The position numbers and the translations under genes were made by a program. Below are positions 24,021 to 31,559 of a stretch of DNA of 64,000 bases, one piece after another (the first letter of the stretch is position 1; the number at the start of each line of letters is the position of its first letter). The notes below the pieces were generated by a model. That model ran no database searches. It saw only the letters and a list, made by a program, of their open reading frames with translations, and had not been told where the DNA came from. The DNA lies in contig NZ_CADIJY010000010.1 of NCBI RefSeq assembly GCF_902859735.1, positions 62,001 to 126,000 on the forward strand, given 5' to 3'. The DNA is from Achromobacter aegrifaciens. Its GTDB lineage: Bacteria; Pseudomonadota; Gammaproteobacteria; Burkholderiales; Burkholderiaceae_B.

Positions 24021-25856
24021 TCAGCGGCCGGCGGCATAGCCCTGCATGCCGCGCGGGTTGGCGCCGGCGCGCAGCAGCAGGCCGCCGCCCGCGGCAGGCT
24101 CGCGGGTGCAGGCGCTGATGCGGCCTTCGGACCAGTCCGGCCCCACCTTGACCTCGTGGCCCGCCGCGCGCAGCGCCTCCAGCGTGGCGGCCGGCATGCG
24201 CGATTCCACGGTCAGCCGGTTCAAGGTAAGGCTGCGCGGCCAGAACGAGCCCGGGAAGTGATCGATATGCCAGGAGGGCGCTTCGATCGCCTCCTGCAGA
24301 TTCATGCCCATGACATGGCGCAGGAAGAATGCCACCGTCCATTGGTCCTGCTGGTCGCCGCCCGGCGTGCCGAATGCCATGTAAGGCTGCCCGTCGCGCA
24401 GCGCGAGGCCGGGCGACAGCGTGGTGCAGGGACGCTTGCCCGGTTGCAGTTGGCCCGGCACGCCTTCGTCCAGCCAGGTCATCTGCAGGCGCGTGGTCAG
24501 CGGGAAGCCCAGGCCGGGCACGACGGGGCTGGACGACAGCCAGCCGCCCGACGGCGTGGCGGCCACCATATTGCCGTCGCGGTCGATGACGTCGATCTGG
24601 CAGGTATCGCCCACGAAGATCTCGCGCGCCGCCCATTCGGCTACCGGCGGCAGTGCGGCGAAGGTCGGTTCGCCCACGCCGAAGCGGGTGTCGGAGGCAG
24701 CCAGGGTGCGCACGGCTGCGTCCAGGTCGGGCAGGCGCGGTGTCTGGCCGCCAGGGCTGCCCGGCAGGAACTCGGACGAAGCGTGCGCGCCGATGCCTGC
24801 CGCGCGGGAGCGGGCGTACTCATCGCTGAGCAAAGCGGCCAGCGGCACCTGCGTGCAGGCAGGGTCGCCGTACCAGGCGGTGCGGTCGGCGAAGGCCAGC
24901 TTGGCCGCCTCGGCCACGTAGTGCACGAATTGCGGCGAGGTCGGCTCCAGCCCGTCCAGGCCCAGGTGCCGCAGTATCGCCAGTTGCTGCAGGTGGACCG
25001 GGCCTTGCGACCAGACCCCGCACTTGGCCACGGTGTAGCGGCCGTATTGGACAGTCAGAGGCTCGTCGTAGGTGGCGCGCCAATCGGCCAGATCGGATTT
25101 GCGCAGCAGGCCGCGGTTGCGCTGGCCCGTGGTATCGCGTACCTCGGCCTGCGTGTAATAGTCGTCGATCGCGTCGGCCACGAAACCGCGGTACCAGACC
25201 TCCAGCGCAGCGTCGATGCGGCCGCGCCGGTCGGTGCTGCGGGCGTGCGCCTCGTCCAGGATGCGGGTATAGGTGGCGGCGATGGCGGGCGTGCGGAACA
25301 GCGCGTCGGGCGCAGGTACGCGGCCGTCCGGCAGCCAGACCTCGCGCGAACTGGTCCATTCGTCGCGGAACAGCGCCTGCACCGCCAGAATGGCCTGCGA
25401 GATGCGCGGCACCAGCGGAAAGCCGTTGCGCGCATAGTCGATCGCGGGGCGCAGCACATCGGCCAGTTCCCAGGTGCCGTAGTCGCGCAGCAGGGTCAGC
25501 CAGGCGCCGAAGGCGCCGGGTACCGTGGCGGGCAGCAGGCCGATGCCGGGTACCAGGTCCAGGCCCAGGCCGCGGAAATAGGCGGGCGTGGCCAGCGCGG
25601 GCGCGGGGCCCTGGCCGCAGAGCGCGCGCATGCGCTGTTCCCGTTCGCTCCAGAGCAGGATGGGCACTTCGCCGCCGGGACCGTTCAGGTGCGGTTCCAC
25701 GATCTGCAGCGTGAAGCCGCCCGCGACCGCCGCGTCATAGGCATTGCCGCCGCGCTCCAGCACGCTCATGGCCACTTGCGAGGCCAGCCAATGGGTGGAA
25801 GAGACCACGCCGAAAGTGCCGCGTATTTCGGGGCGGGTGGTGAAGGATGCGCTCAT
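24021..25856 (-). CDS. Gamma-glutamyltransferase-family protein
   Basis: This 611-residue Ntn-hydrolase-type protein has FGVVSSTHWLASQVAMSVLERGGNAYDAAVA and NGPGGEVPILLW near the N-terminus. The predicted autoprocessing site is DTCQIDVIDRDGNMVAATPSGGW, with the nucleophilic threonine in GDT. The oxyanion serine region is LSSSPVVPGLGFPLTTR. No signal peptide is evident, so it is probably cytoplasmic, unlike periplasmic GGT. It could hydrolyse gamma-glutamyl amides or other acyl amides. It is divergent from a LysR gene with a palindrome between them and heads the GGT-Bug-GAF operon. Confidence 0.85.
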   Translation of the reverse strand: MSASFTTRPEIRGTFGVVSSTHWLASQVAMSVLERGGNAYDAAVAGGFTLQIVEPHLNGPGGEVPILLWSEREQRMRALCGQGPAPALATPAYFRGLGLDLVPGIGLLPATVPGAFGAWLTLLRDYGTWELADVLRPAIDYARNGFPLVPRISQAILAVQALFRDEWTSSREVWLPDGRVPAPDALFRTPAIAATYTRILDEAHARSTDRRGRIDAALEVWYRGFVADAIDDYYTQAEVRDTTGQRNRGLLRKSDLADWRATYDEPLTVQYGRYTVAKCGVWSQGPVHLQQLAILRHLGLDGLEPTSPQFVHYVAEAAKLAFADRTAWYGDPACTQVPLAALLSDEYARSRAAGIGAHASSEFLPGSPGGQTPRLPDLDAAVRTLAASDTRFGVGEPTFAALPPVAEWAAREIFVGDTCQIDVIDRDGNMVAATPSGGWLSSSPVVPGLGFPLTTRLQMTWLDEGVPGQLQPGKRPCTTLSPGLALRDGQPYMAFGTPGGDQQDQWTVAFFLRHVMGMNLQEAIEAPSWHIDHFPGSFWPRSLTLNRLTVESRMPAATLEALRAAGHEVKVGPDWSEGRISACTREPAAGGGLLLRAGANPRGMQGYAAGR

Positions 25857-25935
25857 GAGGCCGGTCCGGGCAGCAGGGGATGCTTGCAGTATAGGGTCAT
25901 GAAATAACTGATTTTTCCTTTGTTGGCATAATTGA

Positions 25936-25951
25936 ATAACCAATTGGTTAT
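25936..25951. promoter_or_regulatory. LysR operator candidate, perfect palindrome
   Basis: ATAACCAATTGGTTAT is a perfect 16-bp palindrome 10 bp before the LysR start codon and 79 bp from the divergent GGT start. It overlaps the AT-rich promoter region and is a natural binding site for the adjacent LysR protein. Confidence 0.55.
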
Positions 25952-25961
25952 AGGAAAGATC

Positions 25962-26927
25962 GTGACCTGGGATGCCGCCCGTCTCGCCAACCGTCTCAAG
26001 CATCGCCACCTGGCGCTGCTGATCGAAATCGCCAGGCACGGCTCGCTCACGCGCGTGGCCGCCGCGGCCGGCATCAGCCAGCCCGCCGTCACCAAGGCGC
26101 TCACGGAGATCGAGGACATCTTCGGCGCGCCGCTGTTCACGCGCACCGGTCGCGGCCTGCAACCCACGCCGCTGGGCGACCTGGCCCTGGTGCGCGCGCG
26201 CCACATGCTCAGCGACCTGGACCTGTGGGCGCGCGAGGTCGAGGCCCTGCACGCCGGCCGTTCCGCGCATCTGCAGGTGGGCGTGGTGCCCTACGTGTCC
26301 AGCGCCTTGCTGACGGCGGCCATCAGCCGCCTGCACCAGCGCCACGGCGTGACGCTCAGCCTGCACCGCGCCACCACCGACCATCTGGTGCCCATGCTGC
26401 GCCGGCACGAACTGGACTGCATCATCAGCCGCGCCACCTCGACCGTGGCGCCGGAGGATCTGATCCACCGCGTGCTGTACCGCCAGCGGCCGCGCCTGAT
26501 CGCGCATGGCCGGCTTGCGCAGCGGCTGGCGCGGCGCAAGCCGGACTGGGCCGCTGTGGCGGCGATGGACTGGGTGCTGCCGGCGGCCAACACGCCGACG
26601 CGGCAACTGATCGTGGAGCATTTCATCCGCGCCGAATTGCAGCCGCCATCGCCGGTGCTGGAGGCGTACTCCACCGACGTGATCGAAGGCATGCTGACGA
26701 TGAACGAGACCCTCATCTCCGTGGTGCCGGAAGACATCGCGCGCGAACTCTGCCAGCGCGGCAAGCTGGGCATGGTGCCCTGGGACTTCGGCTGGGAACT
26801 GCCGCCGATCAACCTGATACGGCGCAAGCGCGAACAGCCGCTCGCAGCGGAGGAATGCTTTTCGGAGATCCTGCTGGATCTGTGCGGAGACGCCGCCGCG
26901 CCCTGGGGCCAGGGCGACCCGCGTTGA
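25962..26927 (+). CDS. LysR-family transcriptional regulator
   Basis: This 321-residue regulator starts at GTG 25962, supported by AGGA six bases upstream; an upstream TTG adds ten poorly conserved residues and overlaps the palindrome. The winged helix is RLKHRHLALLIEIARHGSLT with VAAAAGISQPAVTKALTEIE and LFTRTGRGLQPTPLGD. The effector-binding domain follows from about residue 95 (LQVGVVPYVSSALLTAAI). Divergent orientation to the GGT-Bug-GAF operon suggests it controls that operon. It converges on phnN, only 9 bp apart. Confidence 0.88.
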   Translation: MTWDAARLANRLKHRHLALLIEIARHGSLTRVAAAAGISQPAVTKALTEIEDIFGAPLFTRTGRGLQPTPLGDLALVRARHMLSDLDLWAREVEALHAGRSAHLQVGVVPYVSSALLTAAISRLHQRHGVTLSLHRATTDHLVPMLRRHELDCIISRATSTVAPEDLIHRVLYRQRPRLIAHGRLAQRLARRKPDWAAVAAMDWVLPAANTPTRQLIVEHFIRAELQPPSPVLEAYSTDVIEGMLTMNETLISVVPEDIARELCQRGKLGMVPWDFGWELPPINLIRRKREQPLAAEECFSEILLDLCGDAAAPWGQGDPR

Positions 26928-26936
26928 ACGGCGGCG

Positions 26937-27515
26937 CTAGGCGTTGAGCTTGTCGCGGGCGATGTTCAACAGTGCGGCGGCAGCGGTTTCCGGGGCGGCA
27001 TCGTTGCTGACGCGCAGCAAGCGGCATTGTGGCGGTACGGGGAATGCCTGCGTCGCCCGCGCCAGGCGCTGCGCGATCTGTTCCGCGCTTTCCCGCCCGC
27101 GTCCCGCCAGGCGGCGGACGAGCTGGCCGGGATCAACCGTGACTTCCACGGCGGTCAAGGCCGGGTAGCGCGAGTGCGCCTGTTCCAGGTGCGCGCGCGA
27201 GCCGTTGATGATGACCGCGGCGCCGCAGGACAGCCAGGCGTCTATTTCGATGCCGATGCCGTAGTGCAGGCCGTGGCTGGCCCAGCGCAGGGCAAAGCAG
27301 CCCAGGGCGGCGCGGCGTCCGAACTCGTCTTCGGTCAGGCTTAGCGCGTCTTCGGTGGCGCCGCTGTCGCGGGTGATGTAGCGATGCGCGACCAGCACGG
27401 GCTCATCGCCGCGCAGCTCGGCGCGCAGCAGGCGCAGCAAGGTGTCCTTGCCGCTGCCCGAAGCGCCCATCAGGTAGATCAGCCTGGCGCCGTCGGCGGG
27501 AACCGAGGCGCTCAT
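26937..27515 (-). CDS. phnN: Ribose 1,5-bisphosphate phosphokinase PhnN
   Basis: This 192-residue guanylate-kinase-like enzyme converts ribose 1,5-bisphosphate to PRPP, the last step of the C-P lyase route. Walker A is GASGSGKDT at residues 17-25, then HRYITRDSG and LRWASHGLHYGIGIEID, a PhnN signature. AVIINGSRAHLEQA is also typical. It is last in the phnM2-DUF1045-phnN operon, its start overlapping the DUF1045 stop as ATGA. Confidence 0.9.
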   Translation of the reverse strand: MSASVPADGARLIYLMGASGSGKDTLLRLLRAELRGDEPVLVAHRYITRDSGATEDALSLTEDEFGRRAALGCFALRWASHGLHYGIGIEIDAWLSCGAAVIINGSRAHLEQAHSRYPALTAVEVTVDPGQLVRRLAGRGRESAEQIAQRLARATQAFPVPPQCRLLRVSNDAAPETAAAALLNIARDKLNA

Positions 27516-28255
27516 GCCGCCGCCGGTCCTTGCAGATAGCCGGCTCCAGCCGCATCGATGCTGGAACCATCAAAACCGTAGTGCCTCGCCGCGACGAAGT
27601 CCGCGCCCGGCGCGGGCTGCACGTAGACGCTGACTCCGGGCACGGCCATGGGCTGCCCGCGCAAGGGATCGGCGAACGCGGCGATTTCGGCCTGCGCTTG
27701 CGACAGCGCCTCGCCTTGCAGCTTGCCGGTCAACGTAATGTGGAAGACGTAGGTATCGAATACGTACGGATAGCCCCAGCGCGCCAGCATGGTTTGCTGC
27801 GCCGGACTGAGCGATTGCGGTTGGCGGCGCGCGGTTTCCTCGGGCGTGGGCGGCGCGCGCAAGGGATCCAGGTCGCGCACGGCGGCTTCGGCCAGGGCCT
27901 GGATCCGCACGCGTCCCTGCGTGTCGGACGCAGCGATGCGCCAGGCCAGGAAGCCGCGCAGCGGTTCGCATTCCAGTTCCAACGAGAACGGCGTGCCGCC
28001 TGCGGCCAACTGGCGGGCGGCCGCGTCGACCTGTTCGGGCCTTGCGCCCGGGTTCAGGCGGAAGGGCGGCTTCAGCGTGGCGTGCAAGCCATAGTGGCGC
28101 GGCGCTTCGGTCCAGTTGCGCGCTTCCGCGTTCTGGCCCGGCCGCGGCGGCAGCGCCAGGCCGGTGTCGGCGCAACGGCCCAGCCAGCGGCTGCCGTGTT
28201 CGCGCCAGGGGCCGGTGGGCGCCAGGTACAGGGCGTAGCGATGGGCGAGGGGCAT
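27512..28255 (-). CDS. DUF1045 phosphonate-metabolism protein (2H-phosphoesterase-like)
   Basis: This 247-residue protein belongs to the DUF1045 family found only in phosphonate loci. It has two H-x-T motifs spaced as in 2H phosphoesterases: HATLKPPF in the N-terminal half and HITLTG in the C-terminal half. 2H enzymes open cyclic phosphates. phnP, which normally hydrolyses 5-phosphoribosyl 1,2-cyclic phosphate to ribose 1,5-bisphosphate, is absent from the locus, and this gene sits directly before phnN, whose substrate is that product. It is thus the likely replacement for PhnP, an inference from context. Confidence 0.85.
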   Translation of the reverse strand: MPLAHRYALYLAPTGPWREHGSRWLGRCADTGLALPPRPGQNAEARNWTEAPRHYGLHATLKPPFRLNPGARPEQVDAAARQLAAGGTPFSLELECEPLRGFLAWRIAASDTQGRVRIQALAEAAVRDLDPLRAPPTPEETARRQPQSLSPAQQTMLARWGYPYVFDTYVFHITLTGKLQGEALSQAQAEIAAFADPLRGQPMAVPGVSVYVQPAPGADFVAARHYGFDGSSIDAAGAGYLQGPAAA

Positions 28256-28257
28256 GG

Positions 28258-29457
28258 TCAGGCCGCCATGCGCTGGCTGTGGCTGTCGTCGAAGGCGCGC
28301 GTGGCGTAACGCAGTTCGCCGCCCACGATCGCGGCGCAGACGCGGGGCAGCCCCGGCACCTGGTCATCCACCACGATGGCGTCGGCGATCAGCCCGGGCG
28401 CCAGCGCGCCGCGATCCTTCAGGCCGGCGGCGCGGGCCGGATTCAAGGACACCAGATCCCAGGCTTGCGCCAGCGGCAGCACGCCGTCGTTGGCCAGCTT
28501 CATCACCGCGGCCAGCGGGGCGGGGTAGTAATAGTCGGATGTCAGGATGTCGCACAGGCCGGCGCGGACCATTTCGGTGGCGCTGGGCGCGCCGGTGTGG
28601 CTGCCCCCGCGCACGACGTTGGGCGCGCCGAAGACCACGGAATCGCCCAGGTCGCGGGCCACGCCGGCGGCCTCGCGGGTCAGCGGAAACTCCGCCACGC
28701 CGCAGCCCAGCTGGTGGTAGTAGCGGCGGGTGGCGGCGTCCGGATCGTCGTGCGAGGCCACCTTCAAGCCCGCTTCCTGCGCGCAGCCGGTCAGCTCGCG
28801 CATGGCGTCCGCCACCGAATCGGCGGCGGCCATAGCGGCGCGGATCCGGTCCTGGAAGACGTCGAGGTCGCACTCGGCGCGGTTGGCGTACTGCATCAGT
28901 TTGCGCTCGTCGCCCAGGCGGCGCGCCATGCTGGGCAGGTGGTCGTTCAGCGCCAGGAAGCGCACGCGGCCGTCGCGTATCCATTGCTGGGCAATATCCA
29001 GGCCGCCCACGTGATGGGTTTCGAAGCGCAGGTGCACATAGTGCCGCGCGCCCATGAGATAGCGCATTCTTTCCAGCGCGTCGAACATGCGTTCGGCGTA
29101 AGCCTCGCCGCGCAGCCCGCCTTCCCAGGACAGGGTCACGCCATGGAACTCGGTGGTGATGCCGTTGGCCAGCAGCTGGCGGTCCACGTCGAACAGGGCG
29201 CTGTCGTACGGAAAGGTCACGCTGGGCCGCGGCATGACTGCGCGCTCGAAGGCGTCGCCGTGCAGGTCCACGATGCCGGGCAACACCAGCAGATCGCCGG
29301 CGTCGAACCAGGGCGCGCCCCGCGGCGCCGCGGCGGCGGAGCCTTCGATCAGTCCGCCATGGAACCGCAGGCTGGCCTGTTCGACGCCGCGCGGCGTCAG
29401 GATGCGTTGGCCTGTGACACCGGCCAAGGGCGAGGGGGCGTGCGTGTGTGTGTTCAT
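28258..29457 (-). CDS. phnM: PhnM-type amidohydrolase, second paralogue
   Basis: This 399-residue metal-dependent hydrolase belongs to the PhnM group, which removes diphosphate from alpha-D-ribose 1-methylphosphonate 5-triphosphate. Key parts are LPGIVDLHGDAFERAVMPRP (first metal motif HxD), GITTEFHGVTLSWEGGLR, HYVHLRFETHH, ASHDDPDAATRRYY and APNVVRGGSHTG. It differs markedly from the PhnM at 35051 (for example SWEGGLRG versus SFANSEWGVR), so this is an old paralogue rather than a recent duplicate. It leads its operon, with DUF1045 2 bp downstream, and has its own promoter with a PhnF-type operator. Confidence 0.85.
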   Translation of the reverse strand: MNTHTHAPSPLAGVTGQRILTPRGVEQASLRFHGGLIEGSAAAAPRGAPWFDAGDLLVLPGIVDLHGDAFERAVMPRPSVTFPYDSALFDVDRQLLANGITTEFHGVTLSWEGGLRGEAYAERMFDALERMRYLMGARHYVHLRFETHHVGGLDIAQQWIRDGRVRFLALNDHLPSMARRLGDERKLMQYANRAECDLDVFQDRIRAAMAAADSVADAMRELTGCAQEAGLKVASHDDPDAATRRYYHQLGCGVAEFPLTREAAGVARDLGDSVVFGAPNVVRGGSHTGAPSATEMVRAGLCDILTSDYYYPAPLAAVMKLANDGVLPLAQAWDLVSLNPARAAGLKDRGALAPGLIADAIVVDDQVPGLPRVCAAIVGGELRYATRAFDDSHSQRMAA

Positions 29458-29479
29458 GGCGTGACGTTAGCGGGATTGC

Positions 29480-29507
29480 ATTACAACCAGATGTCTAGAT
29501 GAGTTAA
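29480..29507 (-). promoter_or_regulatory. phnM2 promoter with PhnF-type operator
   Basis: On the minus strand, -35 TTAACT (29502-29507) and -10 TGTAAT (29480-29485) are 16 bp apart. The operator TCATCTAGACAT (plus-strand positions 29491-29502) fills the spacer. The same TCRTCTAGACRT sequence is at the phnG promoter, so a shared repressor is implied. Confidence 0.6.
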
Positions 29508-29560
29508 TCCGTTGGCCGGAGTCTTCCGCGCCGCCTGCGCGCGCAGGCGGCGGCCTTGCG

Positions 29561-30283
29561 TCAGCTGTCGTCCGTCACCATCAGCTGGACCATGTCGCCC
29601 ACGAAGCGCGCCACGCTATATTGCAGCGGCGAGGCTTCCTGGTCCACATTCAAGGCCTCCACCTGAAGAATGGGGCGGGTCTTGGGCTGGCCCAGCAGGC
29701 GGGCGATTTCGGGCGTGGGCAGGGCGGCGGTGATGCGCGACCACTTGCGCGTGTAGTCGCCGATGCCATAGTGGGCATAGACCTTGGAGATCGAGCGCAG
29801 CGACGCCAGGCGGTCGGCGAAGTCGGGGAAGCGCTTTTCGTCGAAGAAATGTTCCGAGACGCTGATCGGGCGGTTCTCGGCTTTGCCTACGATCTGCACG
29901 CGCAACAGCGGCGCGGTACGCGTCAGGCCCAGGTGCTTGGCGATGTCGCCGGCGCGCAGGCTCTGGCTGCCCAGGACTTCCTGGTGGCCCAGCATGCCCT
30001 GGCTGCGCAGGTTCTCGGAAAAGCGCGTGCGCTTGCCGATGGCGTAGTCGATCGCGTGTTCCTGGACGAAGGTGCCGCGGCCTTGTTCGATGCGGACCAG
30101 GCCGCCTTGTTCGAGTTCGCCCATCGCGCGGCGGATGGTGTGGCGGTTGACGGAAAACTTGGCGGCCAGCTCGGGCTCGGACGGCAGCTGTTCGCCTGCC
30201 GCATAGAGCTTGTTGCGGATATCGTCCGCCAGCGCTTCGCCGATTTGCCGCCAGACGGCGATGCCGGAACCTCTTTCGACCAT
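29561..30283 (-). CDS. phnF: GntR/HutC-family phosphonate regulator PhnF
   Basis: This 240-residue regulator starts at ATG 30283. The GntR winged helix is VWRQIGEALADDIRNKLYAA with LPSEPELAAKFSVNRHTIRRAMGELEQGGLV, followed by the UTRA effector domain (RSQGMLGHQEVLGSQ onward). PhnF proteins repress phn genes until a phosphonate intermediate is present. It is divergent from phnG. A shared operator at both phn operons, but not at phnC, is consistent with PhnF controlling the lyase genes while uptake responds to phosphate. Confidence 0.9.
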   Translation of the reverse strand: MVERGSGIAVWRQIGEALADDIRNKLYAAGEQLPSEPELAAKFSVNRHTIRRAMGELEQGGLVRIEQGRGTFVQEHAIDYAIGKRTRFSENLRSQGMLGHQEVLGSQSLRAGDIAKHLGLTRTAPLLRVQIVGKAENRPISVSEHFFDEKRFPDFADRLASLRSISKVYAHYGIGDYTRKWSRITAALPTPEIARLLGQPKTRPILQVEALNVDQEASPLQYSVARFVGDMVQLMVTDDS

Positions 30284-30406
30284 AGGGTGTGCTCGTGCTG
30301 TCACATCAGCTTCATGAAGAATGGCAGTGATTGTGCACCATGCTGCGGCGGCCGCAAAGGCGCTGCGGACGCGCTGCAACTGTCATCAAAAATTCACGCC
30401 AGGCTG

Positions 30407-30455
30407 TTGAACTTCCATTTCGGAGCGATCATACTCCATCCGGTCGTCTAGACGT
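30407..30455 (+). promoter_or_regulatory. phnG promoter with PhnF-type operator
   Basis: A sigma70-like promoter reads -35 TTGAAC (30407-30412), a 17-bp spacer, -10 CATACT (30430-30435). The operator TCGTCTAGACGT (30444-30455) covers the expected transcription start and contains the perfect palindrome CGTCTAGACG. The phnG ribosome-binding site AGAGGA follows directly. Confidence 0.65.
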
Positions 30456-30468
30456 TTAGAGGAAAAAG

Positions 30469-30939
30469 ATGGATCACCCCAAGACAGGGCAGGATGCGGC
30501 GGGCGCGCAACGTGCCGCCTGGATGCGCGTGCTGGCGCTGGCCGATCCGGCCGCGCTGGATGGCGCTTTTTGCGCGCTGGCGGGCAAGCCGGAACACCAG
30601 ACGTTGCGCCCCGCGCAAACCGGCATGGCCATGGTGCGCGCCCGCAGCGGCGGCACTGGGGCCCGCTTCAACCTGGGCGAAATGAGCGTGACACGTTGCG
30701 CGGTGACGATGGGCGAGGGCGTGGTGGGCGTGGCTTATGTGCAGGGCCGCTCGCAGCGCCATGCCGAGCAGGCGGCCGTGGCCGACGCCCTGCTGCAACT
30801 GCCGGAATGGCATGACACGGTGCAGGCACAGCTGATCCAGCCGCTGGCCCGCCTGCATGCCGAACGGGTCGAGCGCCAGGCCCGCGTGGCGGCGCAGACC
30901 AAGGTGGAATTCTTCACGATGGTGCGAGGCGAGGACTGA
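30469..30939 (+). CDS. phnG: C-P lyase subunit PhnG
   Basis: This 156-residue subunit of the PhnGHIJ core complex works with PhnI in forming ribose 1-phosphonate triphosphate from ATP. Typical segments are RAAWMRVLALADPAAL, the LRPAQTGMAMVRARSGGTGARFNLGE region and TRCAV. VGVAYVQGRSQRHAEQAAVADAL is the most conserved PhnG block. The start ATG 30469 follows AGAGGA. It is first of a seven-gene phnGHIJKLM run; phnH starts 1 bp after its stop. Confidence 0.92.
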   Translation: MDHPKTGQDAAGAQRAAWMRVLALADPAALDGAFCALAGKPEHQTLRPAQTGMAMVRARSGGTGARFNLGEMSVTRCAVTMGEGVVGVAYVQGRSQRHAEQAAVADALLQLPEWHDTVQAQLIQPLARLHAERVERQARVAAQTKVEFFTMVRGED

Positions 30940-30940
30940 C

Positions 30941-31558
30941 ATGCAGCAACAGATACAAGCCGCCGCGGCCTCGGGCCGGGCGCTGCTCCCCGGATTCGCG
31001 GATCCCGTCGGCGACGCGCAGGCCACGTTCCGCGCCGCGCTGGACGCCATGGCCCACCCGGGTCGCATCCATGAAATCCTGATCGAAACCGGCGTGCCGG
31101 CGGGCCTGTCGCCTGCCATGACCGCGCTGCTGCTGACGTTGGTGGACGTGGACACGCCGCTCTGGCTGCCTGAAACCGTCAGCGCGGACGCGATCGCGTT
31201 TCTGCGATTTCATTGCGCCTGCCCCATCGTGCCATCGCCCTCGCTCGCGCGTTTCGCCGCGGTGCCGGCTGGCAGCAAGGCGCCGGCGCTTTCGGCTTGC
31301 CACCAGGGCGATCCGGCCTATCCCGATCTGTCTACCACCTTGCTGATCGAGGTCGAATCCCTGTCGGGCGGGGAACCCGCCATCCTCAGCGGCCCGGGTA
31401 TCAAGAGCCAGCAGCTGCTGCATGCGGCAGGGCTGCCCGAGGGTTTCTGGCGCGAGTGGCGTCTCAATCATCAACGGTTTCCGCTCGGTGTCGACGTGTT
31501 CCTGACGCACGAGCGTCGGATCTGCGCACTGCCGCGCAGCACGCGCAAGGAGAACTGA
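30941..31558 (+). CDS. phnH: C-P lyase subunit PhnH
   Basis: This 205-residue subunit of the C-P lyase core carries the PhnH features FRAALDAMAHPGRI near residue 25 and LLLTLVDVDTPLWL. The middle has RFHCACP and GGEPAILSGPGI, and the protein ends with FPLGVDVFL, the PhnH C-terminal motif. PhnH has a PLP-transferase-like fold without PLP and is required for complex assembly. It is tightly packed between phnG and phnI (1-bp gaps on each side). Confidence 0.92.
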   Translation: MQQQIQAAAASGRALLPGFADPVGDAQATFRAALDAMAHPGRIHEILIETGVPAGLSPAMTALLLTLVDVDTPLWLPETVSADAIAFLRFHCACPIVPSPSLARFAAVPAGSKAPALSACHQGDPAYPDLSTTLLIEVESLSGGEPAILSGPGIKSQQLLHAAGLPEGFWREWRLNHQRFPLGVDVFLTHERRICALPRSTRKEN

Positions 31559-31559
31559 C

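Noticed and set aside
24021-26621. An 866-codon version of the GGT-family gene extending through the LysR gene
   Set aside because: The extra 255 N-terminal codons are antisense to the LysR frame and show no family similarity. ATG 25856 gives the normal N-terminus.
30380-30397. Possible Pho box (CTGTCAT followed by CAAAAATTCAC) between phnF and phnG
   Set aside because: Only the first repeat matches. The second has three of seven bases, and the phnG promoter has its own -35, so PhoB control is not supported here.
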